Below are positions 45,656 through 55,714 of a stretch of 64,000 bases of DNA, piece by piece. Every line of letters starts with the position of its first letter. Position 1 is the stretch's first letter. The DNA is from Psychrobacter sp. TAE2020 (GTDB lineage: Bacteria > Pseudomonadota > Gammaproteobacteria > Pseudomonadales > Moraxellaceae). Location: positions 100,655 to 164,654 of the forward strand of contig NZ_JAHLMU010000001.1 of assembly GCF_018919485.1 (NCBI RefSeq), written 5' to 3'. Below the pieces are notes generated by a model. The model ran no database searches and was not told the origin of the DNA. It saw only the letters and a program-made list of their open reading frames with translations. Both the position numbers and the translations under genes were made by a program.

Positions 45656-47056
45656 CTATAAAAAAGGTTTAACTAAATTATTTGAATTAGTGTGTGCATT
45701 AAGTACCGTTAGAAAAGTATAGGCACCAATGAACTTTCGACTAATAAACATAAACTCTTTTGGTGGTAGATTAAACTCAAATGATTGCATAGCACGTTGA
45801 GCTTTTGCTGAAATACGAGAATGCAATTTACTATTAGCCCAAATATAACGTTTACTATCGTCTAAACAGTTAGAGGGAATATCAGGGTTAGTGTCAGGAT
45901 TACTAAAAGGCTCAGTCGCCAATAAAAATAACGTGGCGATATCAGAGCTTACCTTGTCGCTCATACTGTCAAAGAAGTCGTAACCAGTCATCGCCGTTCT
46001 CATAGCTTGATGATCATGATGGTAGCCGGCACGTAGTAGGCCATGTGCAATAGTCAGGAGTTGAGTATCAAACTGACGTATCGCCCCAAAGTCTAATAAT
46101 ACTAGCTTATCTTGCTCTTGAGGGTCATTCTCATCAGCAATACGCACTAAATAATTACCAAAGTTTGGATCCGTTTGCATCTCACCCCAGACAAAAATTT
46201 CTTGCATCATGATTTCTATCGCCGCTTGACCAATAGCACTGCGACGCTCATTAGGTAGGAGTTTCAGGGTCTCTGAAGTTACTGAAACACCAGCCTCATA
46301 GCTCATACACAAAAGATACTTGCTAGAGTAATCTCGATTAATTTTTGGTACTGAGTATCGCGGATCGTTTGCTAAACGTTGATAAAAACGTTCTGTAGTA
46401 GCAGCTTCAATCGTATAATCAACTTCCACATGTAGTAAGTCGCGAATCTCTTCAAACCAAGTATCCAGCGCTCGAGTCTGTGGCACAGCATTACTGACTT
46501 TTAATAGACGCTTAAACAGCGCTAAGTCAGAATCAATAGCATCGGCAACACCTGGATATTGAATCTTTAAAACAACATCTTCACCTGTTGCAATGACGGT
46601 TGCACGATGTACTTGAGCGAGAGAAGCAGTACCGATAGGCGTGTGGTTAACTTCAAGCTCATCCAGTTTACTCCCCAGAGTACGACGTAACGTTTGCTCA
46701 ATTTTTGGCCATGCTAAAATAGCAGTATCATCATTGAGAGTTTGCAGAGCACGAGTGATCTCAGGGGGCAGCACATGCTCGCCATACATAGCTAGCATTT
46801 GACCTATCTTGACTACTGAGCCTTTTAATTTACCTAGCTCTTGAGCCACATAATTTGCCTGCGCTTCCATAAACACTTGGTTACGTGCTGAACGAGCTTT
46901 TTTATCCAAAAACATTCCCGAAACGCTGTTACCTGCCCAGCGTCGTCCGATGTTTAAAGAGGTTTTAGCAATCGACATGCGACGTTCAAACCCTGAGGTT
47001 TTCAGGCTATCGATGGACTGCTTATTGTCAGTAGGTTTAGACGTATCATTTGCCAT
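45656..47056 (-). CDS. AarF/ABC1/UbiB-family atypical kinase
   Basis: Protein of 466 residues. The family's N-terminal KxGQ motif is in VVKIGQMLAMYGEHVLPPEI near residue 80. The Ala-rich loop GTASLAQVHRA is near residue 142, and the metal motif LLDFGAI near residue 325. UbiB relatives help ubiquinone synthesis and are ATPases. This protein lacks the C-terminal pair of membrane helices seen in UbiB, so it is more like the soluble ADCK/ABC1 group; the function is not known. It is transcribed away from an unlinked purD. Confidence 0.88.
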   Translation of the reverse strand: MANDTSKPTDNKQSIDSLKTSGFERRMSIAKTSLNIGRRWAGNSVSGMFLDKKARSARNQVFMEAQANYVAQELGKLKGSVVKIGQMLAMYGEHVLPPEITRALQTLNDDTAILAWPKIEQTLRRTLGSKLDELEVNHTPIGTASLAQVHRATVIATGEDVVLKIQYPGVADAIDSDLALFKRLLKVSNAVPQTRALDTWFEEIRDLLHVEVDYTIEAATTERFYQRLANDPRYSVPKINRDYSSKYLLCMSYEAGVSVTSETLKLLPNERRSAIGQAAIEIMMQEIFVWGEMQTDPNFGNYLVRIADENDPQEQDKLVLLDFGAIRQFDTQLLTIAHGLLRAGYHHDHQAMRTAMTGYDFFDSMSDKVSSDIATLFLLATEPFSNPDTNPDIPSNCLDDSKRYIWANSKLHSRISAKAQRAMQSFEFNLPPKEFMFISRKFIGAYTFLTVLNAHTNSNNLVKPFL

Positions 47057-47326
47057 AAGTATCAGGTATTTGTCAGAGTAAGAATGATTTGTGGGTCAGA
47101 GACTCACAATACAAGGGAGCGATGACGCCAATATACAAAATTGTATCACACTAAATGCCATAGATTGACCGAAGGTAACAAGTGCTCAACAGGCTTTAAA
47201 ATAATACTGTTAAGCACTGATAATCTAGAGGTGTCTACTTATGTAATTTCAATACCTCTTAGCCATAAAAGACGCTTTAATTCGCCACTTACTTTACTAA
47301 AGCAGCAGTCTTGTTTTGCTAGTGAA

Positions 47327-48679
47327 CTAAACAAGCTCACGGGCAATAGCATGATGACCAATATCGCGACGATAGTGTGCACCGTCAAAACTAATCGCCC
47401 CAGTGACCATTAAGGCTGCTTGCTGAGCCTCTGAAATACTATCCGCAAGTGCAGTGACGCATAATACACGCCCGCCGTTAGTCGTTACCTCTTTGCTATT
47501 AGCATCATCATTATTTACGGTTTGGGTATTATCAGAGAAAGTAGTGCCTGCATGAAAAACTTTTACTGCTGGAATATCGGCATCCACAAGCTTGGGTAAT
47601 CCTGATATCACATCACCTTTAGAGGAACTTTCAGGATAACCTTTGGAAGCAACCACAATACCTAGAGCGGGGCGTGGGTCCCATTTTGCTTGACTAGGTA
47701 ATTCACCTGCCAGTCCTTGAGTCACTAAGTCAACCATCGATGACTGTAAACGCATCAGTATAGGTTGAGTTTCAGGATCGCCTAATCGACAATTAAACTC
47801 AATAATCGAAGGGTTGCCAGCGTCATCAATCATCAGACCGGCATACAAAAACCCAGTATAAGGATGGCCGGCAGCATTCATGGCATCGACAACTGGCTGA
47901 ATAACTTGCGCCATGACTTTATCATGCACTTCGTCAGTAACCACTGGCGCTGGAGAGTAAGCACCCATGCCGCCGGTATTTGGTCCAGTATCACCCTCAA
48001 AGGCTCGTTTATGATCTTGGCTAGTAGCCATTGGTAGAATGTTATTGCCATCAATCATACAAATAAAGCTGGCCTCTTCGCCAATTAAGAACTGCTCAAT
48101 CACCACACAGCTGCCAGCATCACCAAACTTATTGTCAGCTAGCATGTCATCGATAGCTTGATGTGCCTGCTCGACGGTCTCAGCAACAATGACGCCCTTG
48201 CCAGCCGCGAGTCCATCAGCCTTTATCACAATAGGAGCACCTTGCTGATCGACGTAAGCTTTGGCCGCTACGGGATCAGTAAAACCTTGGTAAGCGGCAG
48301 TGGGAATATTGTTCTGTTCCATAAACTCTTTAGCAAAAGTTTTAGAGCCTTCTAATTGCGCACAGTAAGCGCTTGGACCCCAAGCCTTAATTCCGGCAGT
48401 ACGACAAGCATCTACTATACCTGTAACTAACGGAGCTTCTGGGCCGACAATAACCATATCAATGGCATTATTTTGGCAAAAATCAATAACAGCACTGTGC
48501 TCGCCAGCAATTGAGTCACTAACAGCGACTTCTAAAATGACATTTTCACATTTTGGTTCAAGGGCAGTACCTGCGTTACCTGGAGTAACATAAACTCGTT
48601 GTACCTTTTTATCTTTGGCACATTGCCATGCTAAAGCGTGTTCACGTCCACCTGCGCCAATTACCAAAATATTCATCAT
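47327..48679 (-). CDS. purD: Phosphoribosylamine-glycine ligase
   Basis: ATP-grasp enzyme that makes glycinamide ribonucleotide in step two of purine synthesis. It has 450 residues, slightly longer than usual because of a short insert near residues 382-398. The N-terminus has ILVIGAGGREHALAW; IVGPEAPL is near residue 78, and the ATP-grasp segments VIKADGLAAGKGV and EEASFICMIDGN follow. EFNCRLGDPETQ is near residue 290. ATG 48679 is preferred because AAGGG lies 8 bases upstream; ATG 48676 is equally possible. Three to four 15-base repeats occupy the leader. purH is not adjacent. Confidence 0.97.
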   Translation of the reverse strand: MMNILVIGAGGREHALAWQCAKDKKVQRVYVTPGNAGTALEPKCENVILEVAVSDSIAGEHSAVIDFCQNNAIDMVIVGPEAPLVTGIVDACRTAGIKAWGPSAYCAQLEGSKTFAKEFMEQNNIPTAAYQGFTDPVAAKAYVDQQGAPIVIKADGLAAGKGVIVAETVEQAHQAIDDMLADNKFGDAGSCVVIEQFLIGEEASFICMIDGNNILPMATSQDHKRAFEGDTGPNTGGMGAYSPAPVVTDEVHDKVMAQVIQPVVDAMNAAGHPYTGFLYAGLMIDDAGNPSIIEFNCRLGDPETQPILMRLQSSMVDLVTQGLAGELPSQAKWDPRPALGIVVASKGYPESSSKGDVISGLPKLVDADIPAVKVFHAGTTFSDNTQTVNNDDANSKEVTTNGGRVLCVTALADSISEAQQAALMVTGAISFDGAHYRRDIGHHAIARELV

Positions 48680-49493
48680 GCGTTTTGCCCTTAATGCTGA
48701 GAGTTTAACTACTGGGTATTTAACTACTGAGTGTTTAAATGCTGAGTTCTAAAATTCTAAACTATTAAGATATTACGTATTAAAATGTCGAGCTTTCTTA
48801 TAATTATGTCATTATGTCAAAATCGATGGCTTCTCAGGTTACCGTAGAGAGTTGCCGCTAATCAGCTTGGCGTATTCTAGCAAAAAACTGATCTCAATTA
48901 CTATGTGTATTCGTAGGAAAGCGTGTAATAGCAATAAGTTTAAGACATTAATCATAATATCCATATTGTATGATGGTGAATCGCTCGAAAACCAAATAAT
49001 ATGACTACTGATAATTATTGCTAATAAATGCCTAGTCGTAGCATAGAGCGCAGATATAGGTTAGGATTTATCTAGGTGGTTTTTTTACATTGCGTTATAA
49101 ACGGCAATAGTTGCAAACGCCCCTTACTGTTTTGAGCAACAGTCTCATTAATAGCAGTATCATTAATAAAGGTTATGAGAGCAAAGCTCATTCATGAAAT
49201 GATGTTGTAAGCGTTAGCTATGGCAATAGCTGGGTTACACTTTAGAAGCAGGATCATAATTATCTCTATTCAATAATAACCAGATAACTGTTCGAACAGC
49301 AAGAAAGTAACGACAGTTAGTAGAAAGATAGAGAAAATGAGGTTTGATTCTAAGCAATTGTCTGAGAATAACTAACAAGATTCTTGAGCAATACTTAGTC
49401 TTGAGCAAAAAAAAGCTATGAATTATGAGCATGGATAGCATTATTCATACTAACCCAAAAATAAATTAATAAATTATAACAAGGACAACTGTT
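48680..49493. other. 814-base intergenic region between purD and the glutamate dehydrogenase gene
   Basis: Longest gene-free stretch of the window. Next to purD it has tandem 15-base repeats (48690-48748). The rest is AT-rich with no long frame that looks coding, no tRNA and no clear hairpin. The last bases hold the AAGGA ribosome site of the gene at 49494. An unannotated small RNA cannot be excluded. Confidence 0.55.
48690..48748. repeat. Four imperfect 14-15 bp tandem repeats in the purD leader
   Basis: CTTAATGCTGAGAG, TTTAACTACTGGGTA, TTTAACTACTGAGTG and TTTAAATGCTGAGTT stand head to tail. The first lies directly before the purD ribosome site. Confidence 0.85.
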
Positions 49494-52400
49494 ATGCCCA
49501 ACTCACTTAATATCTCAGCAGAACGTATTGGCCAAATAAGCGATATTGCTACCAGCTACGTACAAAAAGACAAATCGCTAGTTGATTATTTTTTGCAGAG
49601 CTATTATCGACCATTACATAACGAGATTGCAGATGATATTAGTGATGTAGATTTAGCAGGGATGGGTCTACACCATTTTACTTTACTCAAAGCTTATGAC
49701 GGCAGCAAGCCGCAATTGGCTATCCTAAATCCTATTGCGGAGGAACAGCATTTTCATAGTTCGCATACTGTAGTGCAAATAGTGGCTTATGATCGACCAT
49801 TTTTGGTAGATAGTTTACTGATGAGCCTTGAAGATCAGGGTATCGACGTGCATCGTATATATAACACTATTGTCAGTATCAAGCGCGATGAAGAAGGTCA
49901 TATCACTCAAATTGATAGTGCGCCTGAGAGTGGCACTTCACATATGTCACTAATCCATTTTGAGATTGCTTATCAAGATGATGATGAGTTAGTGATGTTA
50001 CATAAATTATTATTAGAAAAAGTTGACACTTTAGATGTCGTCGTCGGTGATTGGGAGCAAATGCAGTCGCAGTTAACTACTATCAAAGCCGAGTTGACTA
50101 AGCAAGCTTTACCAGAGTTATTCTATTCTAAGCAAGAAATACAAGCATTTCTAGACTGGATATCTGATGATCACTTTATATTCTTAGGGTTTAGAGAGTA
50201 TCGTTTAGAAGGGCAAGATACTGAAAAAGGCGCTGACCTAGAGCTGTTTGCGATTGGCAATAGTGGCTTAGGATTATTACGTGGTGCTGATGAAGATAAG
50301 ATCTCTGAGAGCTTTCATCAATTACCTGCTAATTTAAAACAGCTGCTAACTGAGCCACGAGTATTGATGCTCTCTAAATCAAGTCGTGTATCACCAATTC
50401 ATCGTTCAGTATATATGGACTTTTTGGGTATCCATAAGTTTGATGACCAAGGTAAGTTAATTGGTGAGTATCGCTTTATCGGGCTTTTGACCTCACAGGC
50501 GTATCAGCTTACGGTAAAACAAATTCCGCTATTGCGTGAAAAAGCTAACAAGATCATGGCGATGTCAGATCTACCACGCAATGGACATGCTTATCATAAA
50601 ATGATGCATGTGATCAATACTTTGCCACGTGATGACTTATTCCAAGCCAGCGTTGAAGAGCTGTATCCTATTGTTTATGGTATTAGCCAATTGCAAGATA
50701 GCAAGAGTCTACGCCTATTTAGCCGAGTAGATCACTACCAACGTTTTGTCTCCTGTTTGGTATATATACCACGTGATAAATTCAATACTGAGTTACGTAT
50801 AAAAGTTCAAAAAGTATTAGAAGCGGCTTATGGTGGCACTTCATCAGGCTTCACTACTGAGTTTAATGAGTCTGAGCACGCCCGCGTTCATGTGCATGTA
50901 CGCACAGTACCAGGGGAAGTTAATACTGTTGATAATAGTGACCTAGAGGTCGAGCTATCAGCATTGATGGAATCATGGCAAGATAATTATCAGCAAGTGA
51001 TGCTCGATAATGTCGGTGAACAGCAGGCCAATGCATTACAGCGCCGTTTTTTAAACTATATCCCTGCTGCTTACCAAGAGCGTTTTGATGCTAGAACAGC
51101 AGTCGAAGATACTAAGCGCTTAGCGGGCTTAAATGATGAATCACCAATGCTATGGCATTTGTATAAGTCAACGGGTGACGCTAGTAATCAGCTGCATCTA
51201 AAACTATATGGCCGTCAACAACCAGTAATATTGTCTAAAGTTTTACCAGTACTAGAGAACTTTGGGGTGTCAGTCATCTCAGCGCAAACTTATGAGTTTG
51301 ATCTACCAGAGCAGTCAATCTGGATGCAAGAATACGAGCTAAACTTAGAGCATGTTGATACTATCGATATGCGTGTTGTGCGTGTTCAGTTTGAGGACAG
51401 TCTAAAAGAGATATGGGCAGGACGTGTCGAAAGCGATAGTTTTAATGAGCTAGTACTAATTACTAAACTTGATACTTATGAAGTAGTTATATTGCGCGCT
51501 TTATCGAGTTATATGCGCCAAGCTAGAGCACCGTTTTCTAGCGCTTATGTGCAGCAAACCCTGGTCAAATATAGCGCTATTAGTGTGGCATTAGTTAGTC
51601 TGTTCGATGCGCGTATGAACCCTAAGTATGCCGAGCATGATAGTAGTGTACGCACTGAGAAAGTGACAGAAATTCAGCAACAGCTAACAGCAGCGCTAGT
51701 CGAAGTTGATAGCTTAGATGAAGATCGTATCTTGCGTTGGTATGTAGATTTAATTAACGCTATGATACGCACTAACTTTTATCAGACTGATGGCGATGGT
51801 CAGCGCAAAGATAGATTATCCTTTAAGTTCTTAGCGGCTGATATTCCGAATCTACCTAAACCTAAGCTGATGTTTGAGATATTTGTCTATTCACCGCGTG
51901 TTGAAGCGGTACATATGCGTGGCGGCAAAGCGGCGCGTGGTGGCCTGCGTTGGTCGGATCGAATGGAAGATTTCCGTACGGAAGTATTGGGCCTAGTGAA
52001 AGCACAAATGGTCAAAAATGCGGTAATCGTACCAGTCGGTTCTAAGGGCGGCTTCATTGTCAAAACTAAGACTATTGCTGATGGTCGTGAAGCCTTCCAA
52101 GCAGAAGGTATTGCTTGCTATCAGACGTTCTTACGTGGGATGCTCGACGTCACCGATAATATTATTGACGGTAATATCGTCCCGCCAGCCAATACAGTGC
52201 GTCATGATGAAGACGATCCCTACTTAGTAGTCGCGGCTGACAAAGGGACAGCTAGTTTCTCTGATATTGCCAACGCTATATCTACTGAATATAACTTTTG
52301 GCTCGATGATGCCTTTGCCTCTGGTGGCTCAGTCGGTTATGACCATAAAGCTATGGGTATTACCGCTCGTGGTGGTTGGGAGTCAGTGAAACGTCACTTC

Positions 52401-54326
52401 CGTATGCGCGGTATGGATATTCAAAACCGTGATGACTTTACCGTCGTCGGCATCGGCGATATGAGCGGTGATGTATTCGGTAACGGTATGCTGCAATCGA
52501 CTCATACTAAGCTGGTTGCCGCCTTTAACCACCTGCATATCTTTATAGATCCTAATCCTAATCCTGAAGACTCTTATGCTGAGCGCGCGCGCTTATTCAA
52601 TACGCCGCGCTCTACTTGGGATGACTATGAGAAGTCACTAATTAGCCAAGGTGGTGGGGTGTTCTCACGTAACGATAAAATCATCACTATTAGTGCCGAG
52701 ATGAAACAGCTGTTTGATATTAGCGCTGATACTCTAGCGCCGAACGACTTTATTAGCGCATTGCTTCTTGCTCCCGTTGATTTGATTTGGAATGGCGGTA
52801 TTGGTACTTATGTCAAAAGTGCTAACGAGAGCCACGCTGATGTTGGTGACCGAGCTAACGACGCACTACGCGTTGACGGTGGCCAGCTACGTACTGCAGT
52901 GGTCGGTGAGGGTGGTAACTTAGGTTTCACTCAACAAGGTCGTATCGAATATGCGCAAACAGGGGGACGCATCTATACCGACGCTATCGATAACTCAGGT
53001 GGCGTAAACTGCTCAGATCATGAGGTCAATATCAAAATTTTACTCGGTAAAGTTGTCGAGCAAGGTGATATGACCCTTAAGCAGCGTAATGAGCTACTAG
53101 AAAGTATGACGGATACAGTCGCACAGTTAGTACTGCGTCAAAACTATCTACAACCACAAGCTATCGAGCTAAGCCATCTGCGAGCAGCGGCTAACTTGAG
53201 CGATCATCAGCGCTTTATTCAGCTGTTAGAATCTGAGCAACGCTTAGACCGAGCGATTGAATACTTGCCAGCAGATGAAGAGATTGCTCGACGTCAAAAA
53301 GCAGGAACTGGTTTGACTAACCCAGAACTAGCGGTAGTCATGGCTTATGGCAAGATGTGGATTTACGATAGTTTATTATTGTCTGACTTACCTGATGACC
53401 CGTACTTCGTCAATGAACTGCGCAAGTACTTCCCTGATGAGCTAGTTGGACGCTTCTTTGGTGAGATGACAGAGCATCGCTTACATCGTGAGATTATTAG
53501 TACTTATTTAACCAACAGTGTGGTCAACCGTCTAGGTATTGAAGCGCTATTCCGACTCTATGAGGAAACCGGACAAACCTTAGATACTATTATTCGTGCT
53601 TATGCCATTACTCGTGATGTGTTTGAAGTATCCACCGCATGGAAAATGCTAGAAGCCTTGGATAATAAAGTCGATGCTAAGCTGCTACTCAATCTCGAGC
53701 TACGCCTGCGTGATGCGCTTGAGCGTGGGGTAGTGTGGTTCATCAATGCCTTTGGTCAAGAGTTACAAGTGACGGATATGATTGACCGCTTCGTCGGTAG
53801 TGTCAATAAACTGACTAAAGTAGGCGGCTTTATTGAGCAGCAGTACGCTCAATACTTGCAGGAAGATACCGCCAGCTTAACTAAAGATGGCCTATCTGAT
53901 AAGGATGCAGCGCTGTTCGCTATGTTGCCCTATCATGTTGATGCTCTGGATGCAGCCTTACTTGCTGAGCAGTATGAGCGCCCTGTCGATGAGATTGCTT
54001 CGCTATACTTTGAAGCCTATCGGGTGTTACAACTTGATTGGATGATGGATAATATTGCTACTCTACCACAGCAAGACTATTGGGATCGCCGTGCTCGTCA
54101 TGCGCTAGTGAATGAGCTATCACGTAGCTTACGTATGCTTATGGATGCGCTGTTATCTCAGCCTGACGCTAAGCAAGCCTTTAGTGACTGGAAGTCTCGT
54201 CATCAAGCGCAGCTAGAGTCAGTGACTATCGAGATGCAAAAATTAGATGGCAATGATGAGCAAGCTATTAGCTTATCAGCACTGTCAGTATTAATGAGTG
54301 AGCTGAGCGGGCTAGTTACTAAGTAA
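49494..54326 (+). CDS. gdhB: NAD-specific glutamate dehydrogenase, large (180-kDa) type
   Basis: Oxidative deamination of glutamate to 2-oxoglutarate with NAD, feeding carbon into the TCA cycle. It has 1610 residues, normal for the 180-kDa class. ACT-like and helical regulatory segments fill the first 700 residues, including VAYDRPFLVDSLLMSLEDQG near residue 97. The catalytic domain lies around 790-1220. It contains MRGGKAARGGLRWSDRMEDF, the substrate-lysine region VPVGSKGGFIVK, VGIGDMSGDVFGNGM and GEGGNLGFTQQGR. The start has AAGGA 9 bases upstream. It ends at a bidirectional terminator. In Pseudomonas this class is arginine-inducible; no such regulator is evident here. Confidence 0.97.
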   Translation: MPNSLNISAERIGQISDIATSYVQKDKSLVDYFLQSYYRPLHNEIADDISDVDLAGMGLHHFTLLKAYDGSKPQLAILNPIAEEQHFHSSHTVVQIVAYDRPFLVDSLLMSLEDQGIDVHRIYNTIVSIKRDEEGHITQIDSAPESGTSHMSLIHFEIAYQDDDELVMLHKLLLEKVDTLDVVVGDWEQMQSQLTTIKAELTKQALPELFYSKQEIQAFLDWISDDHFIFLGFREYRLEGQDTEKGADLELFAIGNSGLGLLRGADEDKISESFHQLPANLKQLLTEPRVLMLSKSSRVSPIHRSVYMDFLGIHKFDDQGKLIGEYRFIGLLTSQAYQLTVKQIPLLREKANKIMAMSDLPRNGHAYHKMMHVINTLPRDDLFQASVEELYPIVYGISQLQDSKSLRLFSRVDHYQRFVSCLVYIPRDKFNTELRIKVQKVLEAAYGGTSSGFTTEFNESEHARVHVHVRTVPGEVNTVDNSDLEVELSALMESWQDNYQQVMLDNVGEQQANALQRRFLNYIPAAYQERFDARTAVEDTKRLAGLNDESPMLWHLYKSTGDASNQLHLKLYGRQQPVILSKVLPVLENFGVSVISAQTYEFDLPEQSIWMQEYELNLEHVDTIDMRVVRVQFEDSLKEIWAGRVESDSFNELVLITKLDTYEVVILRALSSYMRQARAPFSSAYVQQTLVKYSAISVALVSLFDARMNPKYAEHDSSVRTEKVTEIQQQLTAALVEVDSLDEDRILRWYVDLINAMIRTNFYQTDGDGQRKDRLSFKFLAADIPNLPKPKLMFEIFVYSPRVEAVHMRGGKAARGGLRWSDRMEDFRTEVLGLVKAQMVKNAVIVPVGSKGGFIVKTKTIADGREAFQAEGIACYQTFLRGMLDVTDNIIDGNIVPPANTVRHDEDDPYLVVAADKGTASFSDIANAISTEYNFWLDDAFASGGSVGYDHKAMGITARGGWESVKRHFRMRGMDIQNRDDFTVVGIGDMSGDVFGNGMLQSTHTKLVAAFNHLHIFIDPNPNPEDSYAERARLFNTPRSTWDDYEKSLISQGGGVFSRNDKIITISAEMKQLFDISADTLAPNDFISALLLAPVDLIWNGGIGTYVKSANESHADVGDRANDALRVDGGQLRTAVVGEGGNLGFTQQGRIEYAQTGGRIYTDAIDNSGGVNCSDHEVNIKILLGKVVEQGDMTLKQRNELLESMTDTVAQLVLRQNYLQPQAIELSHLRAAANLSDHQRFIQLLESEQRLDRAIEYLPADEEIARRQKAGTGLTNPELAVVMAYGKMWIYDSLLLSDLPDDPYFVNELRKYFPDELVGRFFGEMTEHRLHREIISTYLTNSVVNRLGIEALFRLYEETGQTLDTIIRAYAITRDVFEVSTAWKMLEALDNKVDAKLLLNLELRLRDALERGVVWFINAFGQELQVTDMIDRFVGSVNKLTKVGGFIEQQYAQYLQEDTASLTKDGLSDKDAALFAMLPYHVDALDAALLAEQYERPVDEIASLYFEAYRVLQLDWMMDNIATLPQQDYWDRRARHALVNELSRSLRMLMDALLSQPDAKQAFSDWKSRHQAQLESVTIEMQKLDGNDEQAISLSALSVLMSELSGLVTK

Positions 54327-54360
54327 GGATTGCTTAGTGAATTTAGTGATTAATGGATCT

Positions 54361-54394
54361 AAAAAAACCACTCTTATGATAAGGGTGGTTTTTT
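54361..54394. terminator. Bidirectional terminator between the gdhB-type and WG-repeat genes
   Basis: AAAAAACCAC pairs with GTGGTTTTTT around an inner TCTT/AAGG stem and 5-base loop. A and T tracts are on both sides, 35 bases from the dehydrogenase stop codon. Confidence 0.92.
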
Positions 54395-54422
54395 ATTGTT
54401 TAATAATTAAAGCACAAAATAA

Positions 54423-55673
54423 TTAATCCAACTCAATCAACGTAGCTAAATCAAACCTCTTACCTTGCTTTTCTACCCATACTTTATTGCCTTCATCACG
54501 GTAACTATCAAACTGTGGCGCTAATACCATATTGGCTCGGTCATCGATAAAGCCAAATTTGCCATCTTGCTTGTAAGCATAAAGCTGATGGTATAGCAGT
54601 TTTACGATAGCTGACTCTGATGACAAAATCACTTTACCTTCAGCGTCAATAATTTGGGCACTAACGATGTTATTCTTGATGTCTTCAGTCATCCCAGTAG
54701 CTGTACTACCTTCGATTAAATCACTACGTAAAAATAGTATCGAATTCAAAAACCCACTATTAAAAGTTTCAATATTTTGATTGGCTGTAAAAGGGATAAT
54801 AACACTGGCATTTTGATCGAGGAGGGCCGTTTGCCGTTGCATTTTTGAAGTAAATGCTTTTGTAGAAACCGCTTGCAAATATAACGGCTGACCAGTACAA
54901 GCGTTTAGTGGTTGTAAATCATCGTACTGCTGCGCAATGACCCAGTTACCTTGATCATCAAGCAAACCAGCTTTACTTATTGTGCCAGCATCCACTACAG
55001 AATTAATCAAAAAATAATCATGATCGTCATTGCTATCATAATGAGCGTGACTGATAGCAGCGGCTGTAAGATTGAGTGGTACATCGACTGCTTTGATGAG
55101 TTGCTGGGTTGGTTGCACATAACGATAATTGCCGTAGCCGTTGTCAATTCTACGTTGTTGTGGTTTTTTATTGTTTTTCATTGCTGGATATATCCAATAG
55201 CCATCGCGATCAATAATACCTTGGTCAGTAGCGCCATTTGGCATATTAACACTGACAATAAAGCTAGTATAAATATCAGGTTCAATCGCAATAGCATCGT
55301 AAGCAAAAGGTACAATTATCTCGCCAGCAGCATTCACGACACCTGTTTTTTTACCTTTTGCTGTGTCTTTACTAGCGATCAAATACTTATTCATTAAACC
55401 ATAAGCATCCGTTAAACCAGCTAATAAAACGTTGCTATTTAAATCTTGCAGCTGTTGACTGTTATCTTCTAAAGTGAATAGCTTATCAGCGAATCGCTCG
55501 TTATTATTCTCAATACGCTCAAAATAACTATTAGGTAAATAACCCGCACAATTAATAGTTGCCTGCGCTGAGGTAGCAACGAGCATAGAGGCCACCACCG
55601 TTAAGCAAAACACACTAATAGGTAGGACATTAGCGTAGAAGCTATCGATGAGTTTCTTTATAAGCATATCCAT
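54423..55673 (-). CDS. WG-repeat protein, exported
   Basis: Protein of 416 residues. A hydrophobic N-terminal segment (about residues 15-38, ending SAQATIN) looks like a signal peptide, although positively charged residues precede it by only a few positions. At least four WG-type beta repeats are visible, for example KTGVVNAAGEIIVPFAYDAI, GIIDRDGYWIYP, GLLDDQGNWVIAQQYDDL and KFGFIDDRANMVLAPQFDSY. Such repeats usually form beta-propeller-like or solenoid folds of unknown role. It is 42 bases downstream of sbcC on the same strand, so it may be co-transcribed with sbcDC, but it has no obvious functional link. Confidence 0.82.
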   Translation of the reverse strand: MDMLIKKLIDSFYANVLPISVFCLTVVASMLVATSAQATINCAGYLPNSYFERIENNNERFADKLFTLEDNSQQLQDLNSNVLLAGLTDAYGLMNKYLIASKDTAKGKKTGVVNAAGEIIVPFAYDAIAIEPDIYTSFIVSVNMPNGATDQGIIDRDGYWIYPAMKNNKKPQQRRIDNGYGNYRYVQPTQQLIKAVDVPLNLTAAAISHAHYDSNDDHDYFLINSVVDAGTISKAGLLDDQGNWVIAQQYDDLQPLNACTGQPLYLQAVSTKAFTSKMQRQTALLDQNASVIIPFTANQNIETFNSGFLNSILFLRSDLIEGSTATGMTEDIKNNIVSAQIIDAEGKVILSSESAIVKLLYHQLYAYKQDGKFGFIDDRANMVLAPQFDSYRDEGNKVWVEKQGKRFDLATLIELD

Positions 55674-55714
55674 ATAAAAGCCTTTCTAGCTAGATTCTTA
55701 AAGTTGTTACTTCA

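Noticed and set aside
47141..47413. A 90-residue plus-strand open frame between the ABC1 kinase and purD genes
   Set aside because: It overlaps the 3' end of purD in antisense, has no ribosome site, and its composition does not look like protein.
54951..55397. A 148-residue plus-strand frame within the WG-repeat gene
   Set aside because: Fully antisense to a coherent gene with repeats and a signal peptide; its sequence is Ile-rich and without recognisable motifs.
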